Source: Cyclaneusma minus (taxonomy: Eukaryota; Ascomycota; Leotiomycetes; Marthamycetales; Marthamycetaceae). From it: a stretch of DNA of 64,000 nucleotides. The position numbers and the translations under genes are program-made. How positions within the stretch are numbered: position 1 is the stretch's first letter; the number at the start of each line of letters is the position of its first letter. This document shows, piece by piece, positions 43,818 through 54,492 of this stretch. The notes below the pieces were generated by a model. The model ran no database searches. It was given only the letters and a program-made list of their open reading frames with translations, and was not told the DNA's origin. Location of the stretch: contig JAKZHN010000044.1 in the NCBI GenBank assembly GCA_037179335.1, positions 186,001 to 250,000 on the forward strand, in the 5' to 3' direction.

Positions 43818-46800
43818 TTATTTCGCATTGGGCTGGCTTGACATAGTCTCTTTCCATTGCTTGAAAGCAATGCCAAAATTCTTGGGACCTGGATCAACAT
43901 ATGTTGCATCTCCACCACTCTTGTGACTGAATGTGCCCAGATCAACCAAAGGAATCATCGAGGGTCGGCCGTGGGCACACTGAAAAGGAAAAGCGCAGTG
44001 TGCCAGCCTCGATAGCAACTTCTGGCACTGCTCATGGGAAAGCTCGTCGTTGAACATGATAGCACCTCGGCATGCTCGAGAATTGACCATGTCGACAATA
44101 CCCTTGGGACAGTCGTGAATGTGATTTAGCCAGTCGTGGCCGTTGGCTCCTTCTTGAGATTCTTTTGCGACACGCGCTCTGGGTACCTGGACACCCCCTG
44201 CGTCTTCCCGACCCCAAATCTCAGATCTGACCAACTCGATCAACAACCTGGGCTCGAGCTTGCATCGCTCCGATATCGCCCGGGGGAGGCTAAGAACTGC
44301 CACTCTGGCGCGTGCATCCCTTGACGCACTAGACTCGGCAGGTAAATCCACGATGATACCCCAGTTTGCTAAGTGCCGAGAATACTTTCGCAGCAGTTTG
44401 AGTTCGCGCAGAGACACGTCGAATGCGAGTTGCTTCTCCAGAACGATGGACCTAGCGATAGCACCGGGCGCACGCGCTGAGTTATTTTTGTCGAGGGGCT
44501 GTGTGAGATCTGCGAAAAGGCTCTCGACCCTACAGCGTTCGTCCGCGGCATGCTGATCGACTAGAACCAGCATATCTTGATCACCAGAAAGTTCCCCTGA
44601 GCCAACAGTGGTGGAAGTGGCCCTCATTCTGGTCAGAATAAACTTCCTGTCGACCTGAGAGATTATTTCTGCCTGACACAAAGCTTCTTTTGAGAGTCGG
44701 GAGCTCATTTCAGACGAAGAATAGTTCTTGAAAGCCTCCGCGACGTCTGATTGCGAGCATCGTTGGCGATGACCGTGCAGTACCTTTACATTTTCGGCAT
44801 CCATAGTACCCAGAGTGACACGTTGGATTGGCATCTCTGATGTGTTGAAGATGGGGTTATTCCATTCTGCCAAGACGTTTCGAAGCCAGGCACTAGACTC
44901 CGAAGGTTTTGAACCGGAAGTCAAGCCTGTTGTGAGTCTTTTCCTCTCATAGCCCGAACTTTCTGTGGGAGTTTGAGTAGTCGAACGGGACATCCTGGTC
45001 TCGTTCCTCGCTGGAGCGGCCAGACCCGTCCGCTTGTTAACAATAGACCTCACCTTGGTGATGGGATTGATCCATATTGCCAAGTAATCGTCATAGCTGG
45101 AGGCTTCCTCAGGCTGTGGGGTCGCGTAAGGTGTTGCATTTGACGATTTGGTTTTGGGCGCAGAACCCTTGGCAACATCCTGAAAAGGGGCTCGGATAAC
45201 TTTGCCTGACTTGTCGAGAGTTGGAATCATGGAAACGCAAGTAGGACGCTGGACACTGGAGTCTTTCTGTTCCACATCACCCCTTGCATTCGTATCTTTG
45301 AAGGATGACGAGTGAGGGGATTGAGGGTTGAACCCCGTTGACGCTGAGCGTGAACGTGACTCAGACTTATCTTTTGCCAGAGATGGCAGCGGTTTGGTTG
45401 GTCGTCCACTTTTGATTCTAGACCAATAATGAAACGGTGATGCATCAGCTGACATGCTGCGTGGAATTGGACTGTTCCTGCTCCCACGGACGATATCCGT
45501 GCTGGCCATTTTCTGAGTAGCAGCAGGTTTCGTGGTTTCGTACACAGAATCCAGTTGTTCCTCAGGCCCACTGCCAGTTCCCAACTCCATAGACTTTGAG
45601 ATGGATGATTTAGACGGCAGAGACTGGCCAGCGAAGTCGGAATCAGGTCTTGGTCTTCCCATCCCTTTAATATCGGTAGACCTGGCAAATTTCACTTGTG
45701 AGCGTCTTGCCCTCGGGCGAAAGTTGTGGTGCTGGAGAAACTCCAGGATCATGGCTTGAAGAACTTCCAAGACATGACCACTGTCCCTGTTGCTGGCACT
45801 GCTTACATTGTCGTCCAAATCCAAAGATCCATTCGGCAATCCATGGTGGTTCGACATGATGTTGATGTAAAACATGGGCCATCGGTCGACGCCTTTGCGT
45901 CCCTTGAGCTCCTTGTTTGTGAAGCCGTCGCTTTTGTACCTGCGGTCTTTCGATCTTCGCTCTAATTCAACATCATCAAGCTCGACCTCGACATCCTCAA
46001 TCCCGAACGCCGAGTCTGCAAAAAGACGGTTCACTGCCTCGTAAAATGCATTGTGACCGTCATGATTGGAAAGAGGACGGATACCCGTCGAGATGAACTG
46101 AACATGCTTACTCGCATATGGCACCAAGCAGATAGCAGCTGAGATTGCTACGCGCTTGGAAGATGCACTGGTTGAGACCCAAGAGTCCCTCTCGGAAAAC
46201 ACAATAAGACCAGATTGGGAGAGGATGCCGCAAACTCGGGGTACACTGATTTTTCTCGATCTGCCTTCTCCGGACATGGAGTCTGATGAAGGCCGCATAC
46301 CCAACCTTTGTCCGGACACAGCATCTCTGAGAGTCACTGAAACCGCCGATGGCCAGGCAATAAGGAGGCCAATTAGTCTCCTTTTGAGTTCTTCCCATTC
46401 TCTCCCACTGGAGCCTGGAGAATCCAGTGTGGGCCGCTGCTTCACCCGCACGGGCATGGTGCCAAAGAGATCTCTGACAGCAACTCTGGTGCCATGAGAC
46501 AGTGCCGTTATCTGGGCATGCGAGGAAGCCGGGATCTGACGATTGATGACCTGAGAGCGGTGCAAAGTGAGAGCATTGTGCGAGCGATGGGCATGGTGAT
46601 GGGATGTTATCGAGACCATGGAGAGCGCAGCAAGAGAGGCAAGGAAAGTACCGCGGGAGCCGTGGATCGAATCATCTTGCTTGAGCTTGGAAGTGTCTGA
46701 ACCAAGATTAGTCTTTGATGTTCAGCAAACGGGGGCTCGGAGAAGTGTACGATAGGGCTTCCCCAGTCCGCCCTCTTCGTAGAAATCGGATGGAAGGATC

Positions 46801-46991
46801 CCTTGACCGTCGTCTTCGACTGTACAAGCGCCACGGCTGTAGTCTACACTCAGATCAATCTTGTGACTCGCCGCATCGAGCGAGTTTTTCACAAGCTCAA
46901 TAGCGACATCGTTCAGCGAAGTGATGACAATGGACGACTTGATTTGAGCTATGACTTCTGCAGGCAGCGGTTGAATGGACGAAGAAGCCAT
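43818..46991 (-). CDS. MLH3: DNA mismatch repair protein MLH3
   Basis: Two exons on the minus strand (46991-46751 and 46696-43818) encode 1039 residues; the 54-nt intron joins GKPY to HTSKLKQDDS. MLH3 pairs with MLH1 to form MutLgamma, an endonuclease that resolves meiotic crossovers and assists mismatch repair. The GHKL ATPase has AIELVKNSLDAASHKIDLSV and VEDDGQGI, and SRGTFLASLAALS is the lid region. The C-terminal endonuclease site DQHAADERCRVE (about 794-805) matches DQHA(x)2E(x)4E exactly. ACRGAIMFNDELS and CAFPFQCAHGRPSMIPLVDL complete the metal site. The linker between is long and Ser-rich. It shares a 719-bp divergent spacer with eIF3f. The 3' end comes within 114 bp of the MFS gene stop. 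Confidence 0.95.
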
Positions 46992-47710
46992 GATGTTGGA
47001 CGAGCACAACGACAGCAAGGAATGGAGGTAGCAACAGGTACCCAAGGAAGTAGTTGGCTGATTTTGGCACATTTGTTGCAATTGAGGTACTCGGGTATGA
47101 GTAGTGATGTGTGACGATGGTCACGGAGCGGCAAAGCTGCCTAGTCCAGGAATCATCGATGGACATGGAAAGAGCGAGTTTCCGCAAGAATCACATCTTC
47201 TGCAGGCGCATAGACTTCGAGTGCGGCGAAAGCCAACTTCATGTCGTTTTGTTCAATGTTGTTGATGTTGACTTCTTCAATGTGGTGGGGGACAACAGCA
47301 CGTTCTTGTCGAGCTTCAATGTTGGCTATGTGGGGTCCGTGCTTTTTAGCTAGACAATCGACATCCGGATATCTGAAAGAATTCGAGCTCAACCCGATTG
47401 CTTGCATATTCTCCCGTTGATTCTGCACTGGTCACCTTGAATTATTGGGATACTCGGACTCACTGTTCTAAAAGTGCCACAAGTAAGAAGAAAGCAGGCA
47501 AGAAAGTCACCTTGATTCAGTCAGTTTGGCTTTCTTTATCTTATCTAAAGGCCGAAGAATTCGCGAACAGGGCTCCTGCACTCCCACACGAAAAGATTCG
47601 ATTTTGGCGGAGCGCCAGCGAAGAGGCGACCGAGGCCAGCTGCGATCACCACCCACCAGCTCACGCCGCCTATATCCTCCCTCTCTCCTCAATCGACAAA
47701 GCTGCCCAGC
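46992..47710. promoter_or_regulatory. Shared upstream region of MLH3 and eIF3f
   Basis: 719 bp. Positions 47029-47115 belong to the dispersed repeat also seen at 2668-2800. No other gene or motif recognised. Confidence 0.4.
47029..47115 (-). repeat. Dispersed repeat, copy 2, next to the MLH3 start
   Basis: The reverse complement contains GCAACAAATGTGCCAAAATC followed by AGCCAACTACTTCCTTGGGT, matching 2753-2797 with mostly transition differences. A further CATCGTCACA match precedes it. It ends within 40 bp of the MLH3 start codon. Confidence 0.55.
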
Positions 47711-48830
47711 ATGGCCGTCAAGGAGACCCTCCACATGGCCCGCCCTCTGGCCCCGGCCACCGTGGGCGTCCAGCCCACCACCGCTCCTCTGACTGCCATC
47801 ATCCAGCCTCAGGTAAAGCCCCCGCGCCCTCGCGATGAAGGGACCTTGAACGACTGACACGTCGCAATAGACCATTTTCGCAATCCTGGATCATGCCATC
47901 CGCCGCGACCCCTCATCCAACCGTGTCATCGGCGCCCTCCTCGGCGTGCGCTCCGAAGACGGCATGGAAGTCGAAGTGCGCAACTGCTTCGCCATCCCGC
48001 ACACCGAGAACGAAGAGCAGGTCGAGGTCGACGTCGAGTACCAGAAGAACATGCTCGCCCTGCAGCTCAAGGCCAACCCGCGCGAGGTCCTGCTCGGCTG
48101 GTACACCACCTCGCTCGAGCTCAACAGCTTCAGCGCCCTGATCCAGAACTTCTTCGCCAGCCCCGAGACCGGCACCTTCCCCCACCCCGCCGTGCACTTG
48201 ACCCTGTCGACTGAGCCCGGCACCGAGATCGAGGCCAAGACCTACATCAGCGCCCCCGTGGGTGTCAATGCCGAGCGCGCCGCTGAGAGCTGTCTGTTCA
48301 TCCCTGTGCCTTACGAGATCCGCTACGGCGAGGCTGAGAAGAGCGGCTTGGAGCTGATTTCGGGAACGAAGGATTCCGAGCAGAGGGTTGCGCCAGTTGT
48401 GATGGATATCGAGGGATTGGAGAGGTCGTTGGAGCAGACGCTGGATTTGCTGGAGCGCGTTTCCGAGTACGTGAGCTCGGTGCTGGATGAGGAGCGCGAG
48501 CCGTCGAATCCCCTGGGCCAGTTTTTGATGAATGCTCTGGCCCTGGCGCCCAAGGTCGACGCGGCAGATATTGAGAGGGACTTCAACAACCACATCCAGG
48601 ATATCTTGGTTGTTTCATATCTCGCAAACACCATCCGGACGCAAATCGAACTGTCACAACGATTGGCTACGGCTACCTTGACTATGGGCGGTAACGACGG
48701 TCCAGCACCCGCCGCAGATGGAGAGAAGGGACAAGGTCGGGGTGACCGAGGCGGGAAGCGTGGAGGCCGCGGTGGAAGGGGCGGAGGACAGCAGAGAGAG
48801 CCTAGGGAGCCAAGGGAAATCGATCAATAG
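47711..48830 (+). CDS. EIF3F: Translation initiation factor eIF3 subunit F
   Basis: Two exons (47711-47812 and 47871-48830), phase 0, encode 353 residues. eIF3f is an MPN-domain subunit of the eIF3 complex that assembles the 43S preinitiation complex. The MPN region starts TIFAILDHAIRRDPSSNRVI and continues GALLGVRSEDGMEVEVRNCF, LLGWYTTSLELNSFSALIQNFF and HLTLSTEPG; the JAMM zinc residues of active deubiquitinases are not preserved, as usual for eIF3f. The C-terminal helical part ends NHIQDILVVSYLANTIRTQI. A Gly/Arg-rich RGG tail follows (GGKRGGRGGRGGG), a common fungal extension. Codon use is strongly C/G-ending, as expected of a highly expressed gene. Confidence 0.96.
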
Positions 48831-49259
48831 GTTGGGACCCATTTTCTGTAGCTCCTCATCTTGCCATGATGTGCATTGTACAGGATGGAAAAGCATGGCG
48901 TTCGAGGTTGGCTGCGGATGGCTCAGACTGCCATCTGCTAAATTATGATGCTTGATTCTTCGAAGATTAGAATCTACACGAATACTTGCTGTGTCCAGGC
49001 TCATCGAAAGCTTGGCTGGCTTAGACTGCTACCTGCTAAATTACAATGCTCGGCTGTTTAGATTGGAATCGACGATTACATGTATATGCTGTGCTCAGCC
49101 TCGCCGAAACGCTTGGAAGGGACAGACTGCCAAATTATAAGGTCTGTTTCTTCGGCTTAGAACTACAAGGAATATGAGCCGAGCTCCAGTGTCTATGTCG
49201 TCAACAAGTATTTCTTGGGTTTTTCCAAGTATTTCTTAGTTTTTTTCGAGTATTTGTTT

Positions 49260-49450
49260 AATAGTTACTAAGTAATCGTCAAGTAATCGTCAACTATTTA
49301 TTAACTAGGTATTTGATGAATAATTGGAAAGTGGATATATTCCAAAATCAAATAATTAGAAATATTAGTACCAACTAGGGGGCTTAGAGTAAACAGGCTT
49401 GGTCTATGCGATTTCGAAACTCCAGATGCGATTTACTCTAGCGATTTCTA
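49260..49450 (-). mobile_element. Truncated copy of the 8-bp-TSD MITE family
   Basis: The reverse complement of 49372-49448 reads GAAATCGCTAGAGTAAATCG, then CATCTGGAGTTTCGAAATCG and GCCTGTTTACTCTAAGCCCC. This follows 10161-10245 closely (GCCTGTTTCTCCTAAGCCCT there). The next part, GGAATATATCCACTTTCCAA, also aligns with 10269-10300. The other terminus is absent. Confidence 0.65.
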
Positions 49451-49755
49451 AATAGAAATGGTCACGTTTTTGGGGCAATAGTTGGAGGGGGTCGTGTGTT
49501 CAATTCTCCGCTATTCTGCTTGCTTGGGAAACAGACACCGCTATCTGAAAGCACAGCTACCATGATGGATACCGTTCAATTCCATGATGAGCGCGCCATT
49601 GAGTCTTCCTTGCCGAGCAACACAGCTCGCCCTTGCAGCACTTGCGATGGGAGATCCATTTCGCAGAAGTCCTTAAACTCGTGGCCTCTAAGACCATGTC
49701 GTTGCCGAAGACCTGTAGTAGGCGAGTGCTTGCGAAAGGGTTCCAGGTAGCAGAC

Positions 49756-49779
49756 GGTGCTCGGGCGAGGCGAGGGCGT
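49756..49779. repeat. 24-bp sequence identical to 33882-33905
   Basis: Same 24 bases starting GGTGCTCGGGCGAGGCGAGG, with similar flanks. Lies in a spacer with no gene. Confidence 0.5.
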
Positions 49780-49906
49780 TATGCGGAATCCGGACGTCGT
49801 ATTTCAATTCGTGGTAGCTGTAAAATAAGGCGTCAATCCGCGCGTCCTGGAGGTGACCCCAAGAATCACGTCGGCCTCAGATGTAGCTTGGTCGTCCACA
49901 CACGCT

Positions 49907-50897
49907 TCAGCGCTTCATAGGGCTCTTCGTGTCGCCCAACTTCGGCTTCTTGCCCTTCTGACTCTTGCGACCCTTGCCACGCTCGGTGTTTCCATCGGCA
50001 ACATCGTCGTCATCATCGTCGTCCAGGCCCAACTCCTCCTCCTTGCTTGCCTTGCGCTTGTCGACGGCCATCTTCTCCAACAAGTCTCCCTTCACGAACT
50101 TGTCATCAGCCATGTCGACCATCTTGCGGGTCTTCTCGATCTCGTTCTTCTTCTCCGTCATCTCCTCGATCTTGCCCAGGTAGGAGGGGTTCTTGCGCAT
50201 GGCGAACTTGACGTCGTCGAGCTTGACCTTCTGGCGGCCGGCGATCTCGGCGGCGCGATCGGCTTCGAAGCACACGTCGGTAATGAAGTCGGTGACCATC
50301 TCATCCAAGAGGCGGACGGTGGAGGGGAGGGGTTGTTCGACGTCACCGTGTGCGAAGAGCATGGCAGCCACTGTGAGTTGGCAGAATTGTGTTAGCAGAG
50401 AGCAAGTGACGATTTGCAGAGCTTGGCGAATGCAACTTACACTCTTTGTCGGAGAAGTTCTGCTTTCCCACGTATCGACCAGCTCTGGCTCTGGGCTCCA
50501 TACCGCCTGTAGTGATGGATGGAGGCGCCGGTGCGTGGTGGACTCGAGCTTGATTGACTTGAGTAGGGATCGCGTAAATGGGATCGATGGGAACGACGCG
50601 ACTCGGCAGCTGGGGCGCTGGGACGGGTTTGGGTTTGGGTGGATGAAGTGGGCGACTGTTGGCAGAGCCAGGATGCCAGTCCGCTTTCATGTGCCTGGTC
50701 GCAGTGCTCTGGCGAGTGAATTTGCGAACACAACCGGGCACACCGCAGCCAAATGGTCGGACAATCCCATCGTCGGATTGAGATGGGGAGGATGCGGCCG
50801 CATCTGGGGACGATTGTGGGGGCGCCATGCTTGTGGTGGGGGTGGCGGTGTCTCGGCGTTCGGAGATAGCGGACTGCTTGACCATGGTCTTGTACAT
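49907..50897 (-). CDS. TAF13: TFIID subunit TAF13, apparently with N-terminal C2H2 finger
   Basis: Two exons on the minus strand, 50897-50441 and 50370-49907; the 70-nt intron joins NFSDKE to LAAMLFAHGD. The TAF13 part starts at an internal ATG (50501): MEPRARAGRYVGKQNFSDKE, then a histone fold with TVRLLDEMVTDFITDVCFEA and GRQKVKLDDVKFAMRKNPSY, pairing with TAF11 in TFIID. The tail is Lys/Asp-rich. From 50501 the product is 174 residues. In the same frame, upstream codons are open to an ATG at 50897, adding 132 residues with good C/G third positions and a C2H2 motif, FGCGVPGCVRKFTRQSTATR followed by HMKADWH. That makes 306 residues. An alternative is two transcripts, since a CTACAG acceptor-like site lies just before 50501. 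Confidence 0.8.
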
Positions 50898-51932
50898 GTA
50901 CACATGTGCAGTAAACTAAGTGCGAACGCTAGCGGCGTCGGCTAGCCAAATCCAGCTTTCTTATAATTTTCAAAGCTGGAGCCTAAGAGGCCGCCATTTA
51001 GAAGCCAAACAGCCGTTTTATATAATAATCACCCCGATTTCCTGGGGCTATGAAAAATCAAAAGCCTCCGACGGGATCGTGAGTTCGTGACTGCCGGGCG
51101 CTGCTCCCACCGCCCCCACCGCCCATCCAACATCGCCAACTTCACATCTTCTTAGTTTGTTCTGCCTGTTCACCATCATCATCTCTGCCACCAACCACCC
51201 CCATATTGCCCGCCCTCACAACTTCGATGGTGACAGCACGTCTTTCTGTTCTCCAGGAACCTTCCTCGATTCTAGTAAGTCCCTTTATTCACTGTGCCTA
51301 TATGTGGCGAGCTCCAGACGTCTCGCAGATGCTGATCAAACTCGCACAGCAAACCGAAGACATACCTCTGATTGTCATGCCTTTCCTTATCCCAATCAAC
51401 TAGTGCTAGTCCATAGGAATAGCAGTGTGATATCTTTCTACCCGCTCCGAATATGCCTTTCTTGTGAGTTGTGACATGTGAATTCTTTCCAGCTGAAATG
51501 AACTTAAATCTTAATAACGACAGTTCTATGCATTGGACGTGGTGAATGATCAGGACGAATCCGAGGGACCAGGCATATGGGAACAATCAATCCCATTCAT
51601 TCATCCAGTCTCTAATTACTCGGAGTATTTCGGATTATTTCCAAACTTCCCAGTTACCTGGGATATCGCTAATTCTTTGGGATAATTCCAATTACTTGGA
51701 ATACTGTGAAATACTTGGAATGTTCCCAAGAACTTGAAATATTTCAGATTACTTGGAGTGATCCCAGTTGGTGGTGATGACCGGCGGACAAGGCGAGGGA
51801 GCGTATGGGTAATGATGATCAATCAATGCATGAAATAATGATAATGAGGCAGAAAGGAGATGTGAAGTTGGCGATGTTGGAAGCGTCAGACATTGTGAAG
51901 TTGACAAGGACCCCAAAATTCCACCCAATCTC
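50898..51932. other. 1-kb spacer with a 19-bp-period repeat
   Basis: TAF13 promoter and the 3' flank of the lactate dehydrogenase gene. The repeat lies at about 51608-51770. No gene recognised. Confidence 0.45.
51608..51770. repeat. Degenerate tandem repeat, ~18-19-bp period
   Basis: Eight or so units such as TTACTTGGAATACTGTGAAA, TACTTGGAATGTTCCCAAGA and ACTTGAAATATTTCAGATTA. Same family style as 17903-18020 and the MITE interiors, but with no terminal inverted repeats seen. Confidence 0.6.
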
Positions 51933-53622
51933 CTACAACTTCGCCTTTGCCTTCTCCTTTGGACTAACCAACGGATCATACGTCGACAACGCCAAAGTAT
52001 CACTTGGCACCCCCGTCGTATGCATCGACAATCCCCTCGTATCCACCAGCGTCGGATTCAGCTGATCTATACTCGAGCACCCAATAAGTCTCATATTCAT
52101 CTCCATCTCATCCTTCAGCAACTGCATCGCCCGATCCACACCCGGCTGGCCATACGCCGACATAGCATACAGAAACGGTCGACCAATACCAACACCCTTG
52201 GCACCAAGACACAACGCCTTGATGATATCCGTAGCGCGACGTACTCCTCCGTCAACATATATCTCGATTCTGTCTTGCCAGCCTCGCTCGCGCAGGACAG
52301 GCATCACTTCAGCGAGGACTTCGATTCCAGAACGGGCGAAGTCGAGTTGTCGACCTCCGTGGTTGGAAAGCACAACGCCTTGCACGCCGGTCTCGATGGC
52401 GCGAATCACGTCCTCGACTCGCTGGACACCCTTGAGAATGATAGGCATCTTCGTGATCGATTTGAACCAAGGGATGTCTTTCCACGACAGCGCCGGGTCG
52501 ATAAATGAAGAAATCGCTCTCGCCGCTCCCTGACTATTGTCCGTCTTGTCCCCACTCTGCACATTCGATCCCACATCAGTAAACTTGGAGCGCATATCCT
52601 TTTCTCTGCGCCCCAACTGCGGCGCATCGACGGTGATGAAGAGACCCTTGCAGCCCCTTTTCTCCGCATGCTCGACGATCTTCTTGGTGATTGCGCGGTC
52701 TTTGTTGACGTACAGTTGCAGCCACTGGACTTGGTCTCCTTCGGCCGCATCCACGATTTCGTCGAAAGAGCAAGATGCCAGTGTAGGTATCATCTGGATG
52801 ACATTGTGCTTTTTTGCAGCGCGAGTAAGCACCACTTCTCCCTCCGGGTTACCAAGCTTGCCCAAAGCCGTCGCGGTTACGTAGAACGGAATATCGCATT
52901 TCGTGCCCAGCATGGTAGTGCTATAGTCGATCTTCTCAACATCGACGAGAATCCGAGGGCGGAACCAAATTTTGTGGAAGGCGGAGTGGTTTTCTCGCAT
53001 TGTCTGCTCACAATCAGTTTTCAGTCGTCCAGACAGCAATCTGGGTTTCTTACAATCTCATCATCGGCACCACTGGAGTAGTAGGCCCAGGCGGACTTCT
53101 TCATGACATTCTTCCCTACGGCCTCGAAGTCCATCAAATTGTAGCATTGCTCCAGGATTGGCATTCGCTTTATGCGTTCTTGGCGTTCTTCCTCTTCTGG
53201 ATCGAACTCTTTCTCCTCCTTCTCAACTGTCTTCATGTCCACATCTCCCAAATGCTTCGACTTGTCGAGGTACTTATCGAGGGTGTCTGGTGGGTGGATT
53301 GGCTCATATTCTTCTGTCGCATCTTTGCCGGCATACCTGAACACAATCAGAAACTAAATTCGGTTTATGAACTTTCAGGAGAGGACTTACTTGAGGATGA
53401 TTTTGGGTCCTCCGGGATGCTCTGTCGCAAACAATTAGCAAGTTGTCGGATAATGATCGCAAAGCAACATACCTGGCAGAAACTCGGTCACATCGTACGC
53501 CTTGCCATGGACAATAACCCAGCAACTCTCTTTGGAGTTATGTTCTGCAGCTTATCAGTTCCGGTCCATTTCGTAGAGATACTGATGACCTTACTAGCGA
53601 TTTCCTGTCCTGTAAGACCCAT
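51933..53622 (-). CDS. CYB2: Cytochrome b2-type L-lactate dehydrogenase, FMN-dependent
   Basis: Five exons on the minus strand: 53622-53595, 53544-53473, 53421-53391, 53336-53054 and 53003-51933, giving 494 residues. A cytochrome b5 domain (~8-80) has HNSKESCWVIVHGKAYDVTE and the heme motif FLPEHPGGPKIIL. The flavin barrel follows: FYVTATALGKLGNPEGEVVL, QLYVNKDR, FITVDAPQLGRREKDMR, MPIILKGVQRVEDV, and the catalytic LSNHGGRQLDFA (His base and Arg). IYVDGGVRRATDIIKALCLG and GIGRPFLYAM complete the FMN site. Yeast CYB2 carries an ~80-residue presequence for the intermembrane space; here the heme domain begins almost at Met1. The last residues are KAKAKL, and AKL is a possible peroxisomal PTS1. 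Confidence 0.92.
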
Positions 53623-54492
53623 CTTGTCTATTATAAAATGTCGCGATGTCGGTGGAGGAATGGCTCGATGATTGGCGATAGCACATGAACTTTACCCGTA
53701 TCGTGAAAGCTGTAAGAGCAAGAAAGAAGAGAAGATAGATGAAGAGATAGAGAACGAGGAGGCAAAAACGATGGAAGCCCACGATTCTAGCTTCGAAGCA
53801 AGTTCTCCGAGAGGCCAATCAATGACGCCCCATCCGTTGCTAGGACTGCGCTCCGCTCGTGCGGTATTCTGGACGGCACGTTGTCTCGTGCGTTTTTAGA
53901 CCGAGCTGGCGATTCTCCTGCATCTTACTCCAGAAACCAGAGCATATAACGCTCATCAAGATAGGAATATGAAGCCCGAGGTTTAGAAGCTTGGCCCATT
54001 TGATCTTGGAAAGTGTAACTTCAATTCAAAAAGGGGGTTATATAAAATTTCACAAATATTCGAGAGCGACAGCTGCCAGCCGAGGAAATGCGCATCTCGG
54101 TAATCCAGAAAACGTGGAGAAGCGCGACTCGGCATGCGGCTTCTCTAGCGCCGGATGTGGGGTAAAGGACCAATCAGCGCATCGCAATTGACTATACTGG
54201 ACTCGTTTTTCTTTAGAGTTTCACGATTTTGTCATGAAAGGTCGAGAGCTGGACGTAGACCGAGAGCCTCAATCATATTTCGACTAGAATCAACGAGCTG
54301 TATGTCTGTCGTACTCGTTTTCACACATTGCCACCGCTAAAAACGATTGGCAGATCCCAAAGCGGATGCATTATGTGGGTGTGCTATGCTAGGTAGGAAA
54401 TCCATCCAGAGAAAAGGCAACACCCAGGCTTCGAACGCCGAAAAGACCCAAGGACCACCCGAGCAGGAAAAAGCAGACTCTAAATGAGGATT
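53623..54492. other. Spacer between the lactate dehydrogenase start and YKT6 end
   Basis: 870 bp with nothing recognised. A short A/G-rich tract lies at about 53710-53770. Confidence 0.4.

Larger units (their letters stand above)
48831..49906. other. Spacer with a truncated MITE and short dispersed repeats
   Basis: Convergent 3' flanks of eIF3f and TAF13. Two similar stretches at about 48940-49000 and 49040-49090 both carry CTGC(T/C)AAATTA(T/C)(G/A)ATG. The truncated MITE is at ~49260-49450 and the 24-bp repeat at 49756-49779. No gene recognised. Confidence 0.45.

Noticed and set aside
53000..53671. 223-codon plus-strand open frame with hydrophobic residues
   Set aside because: Exactly antisense to the exons of the lactate dehydrogenase gene.
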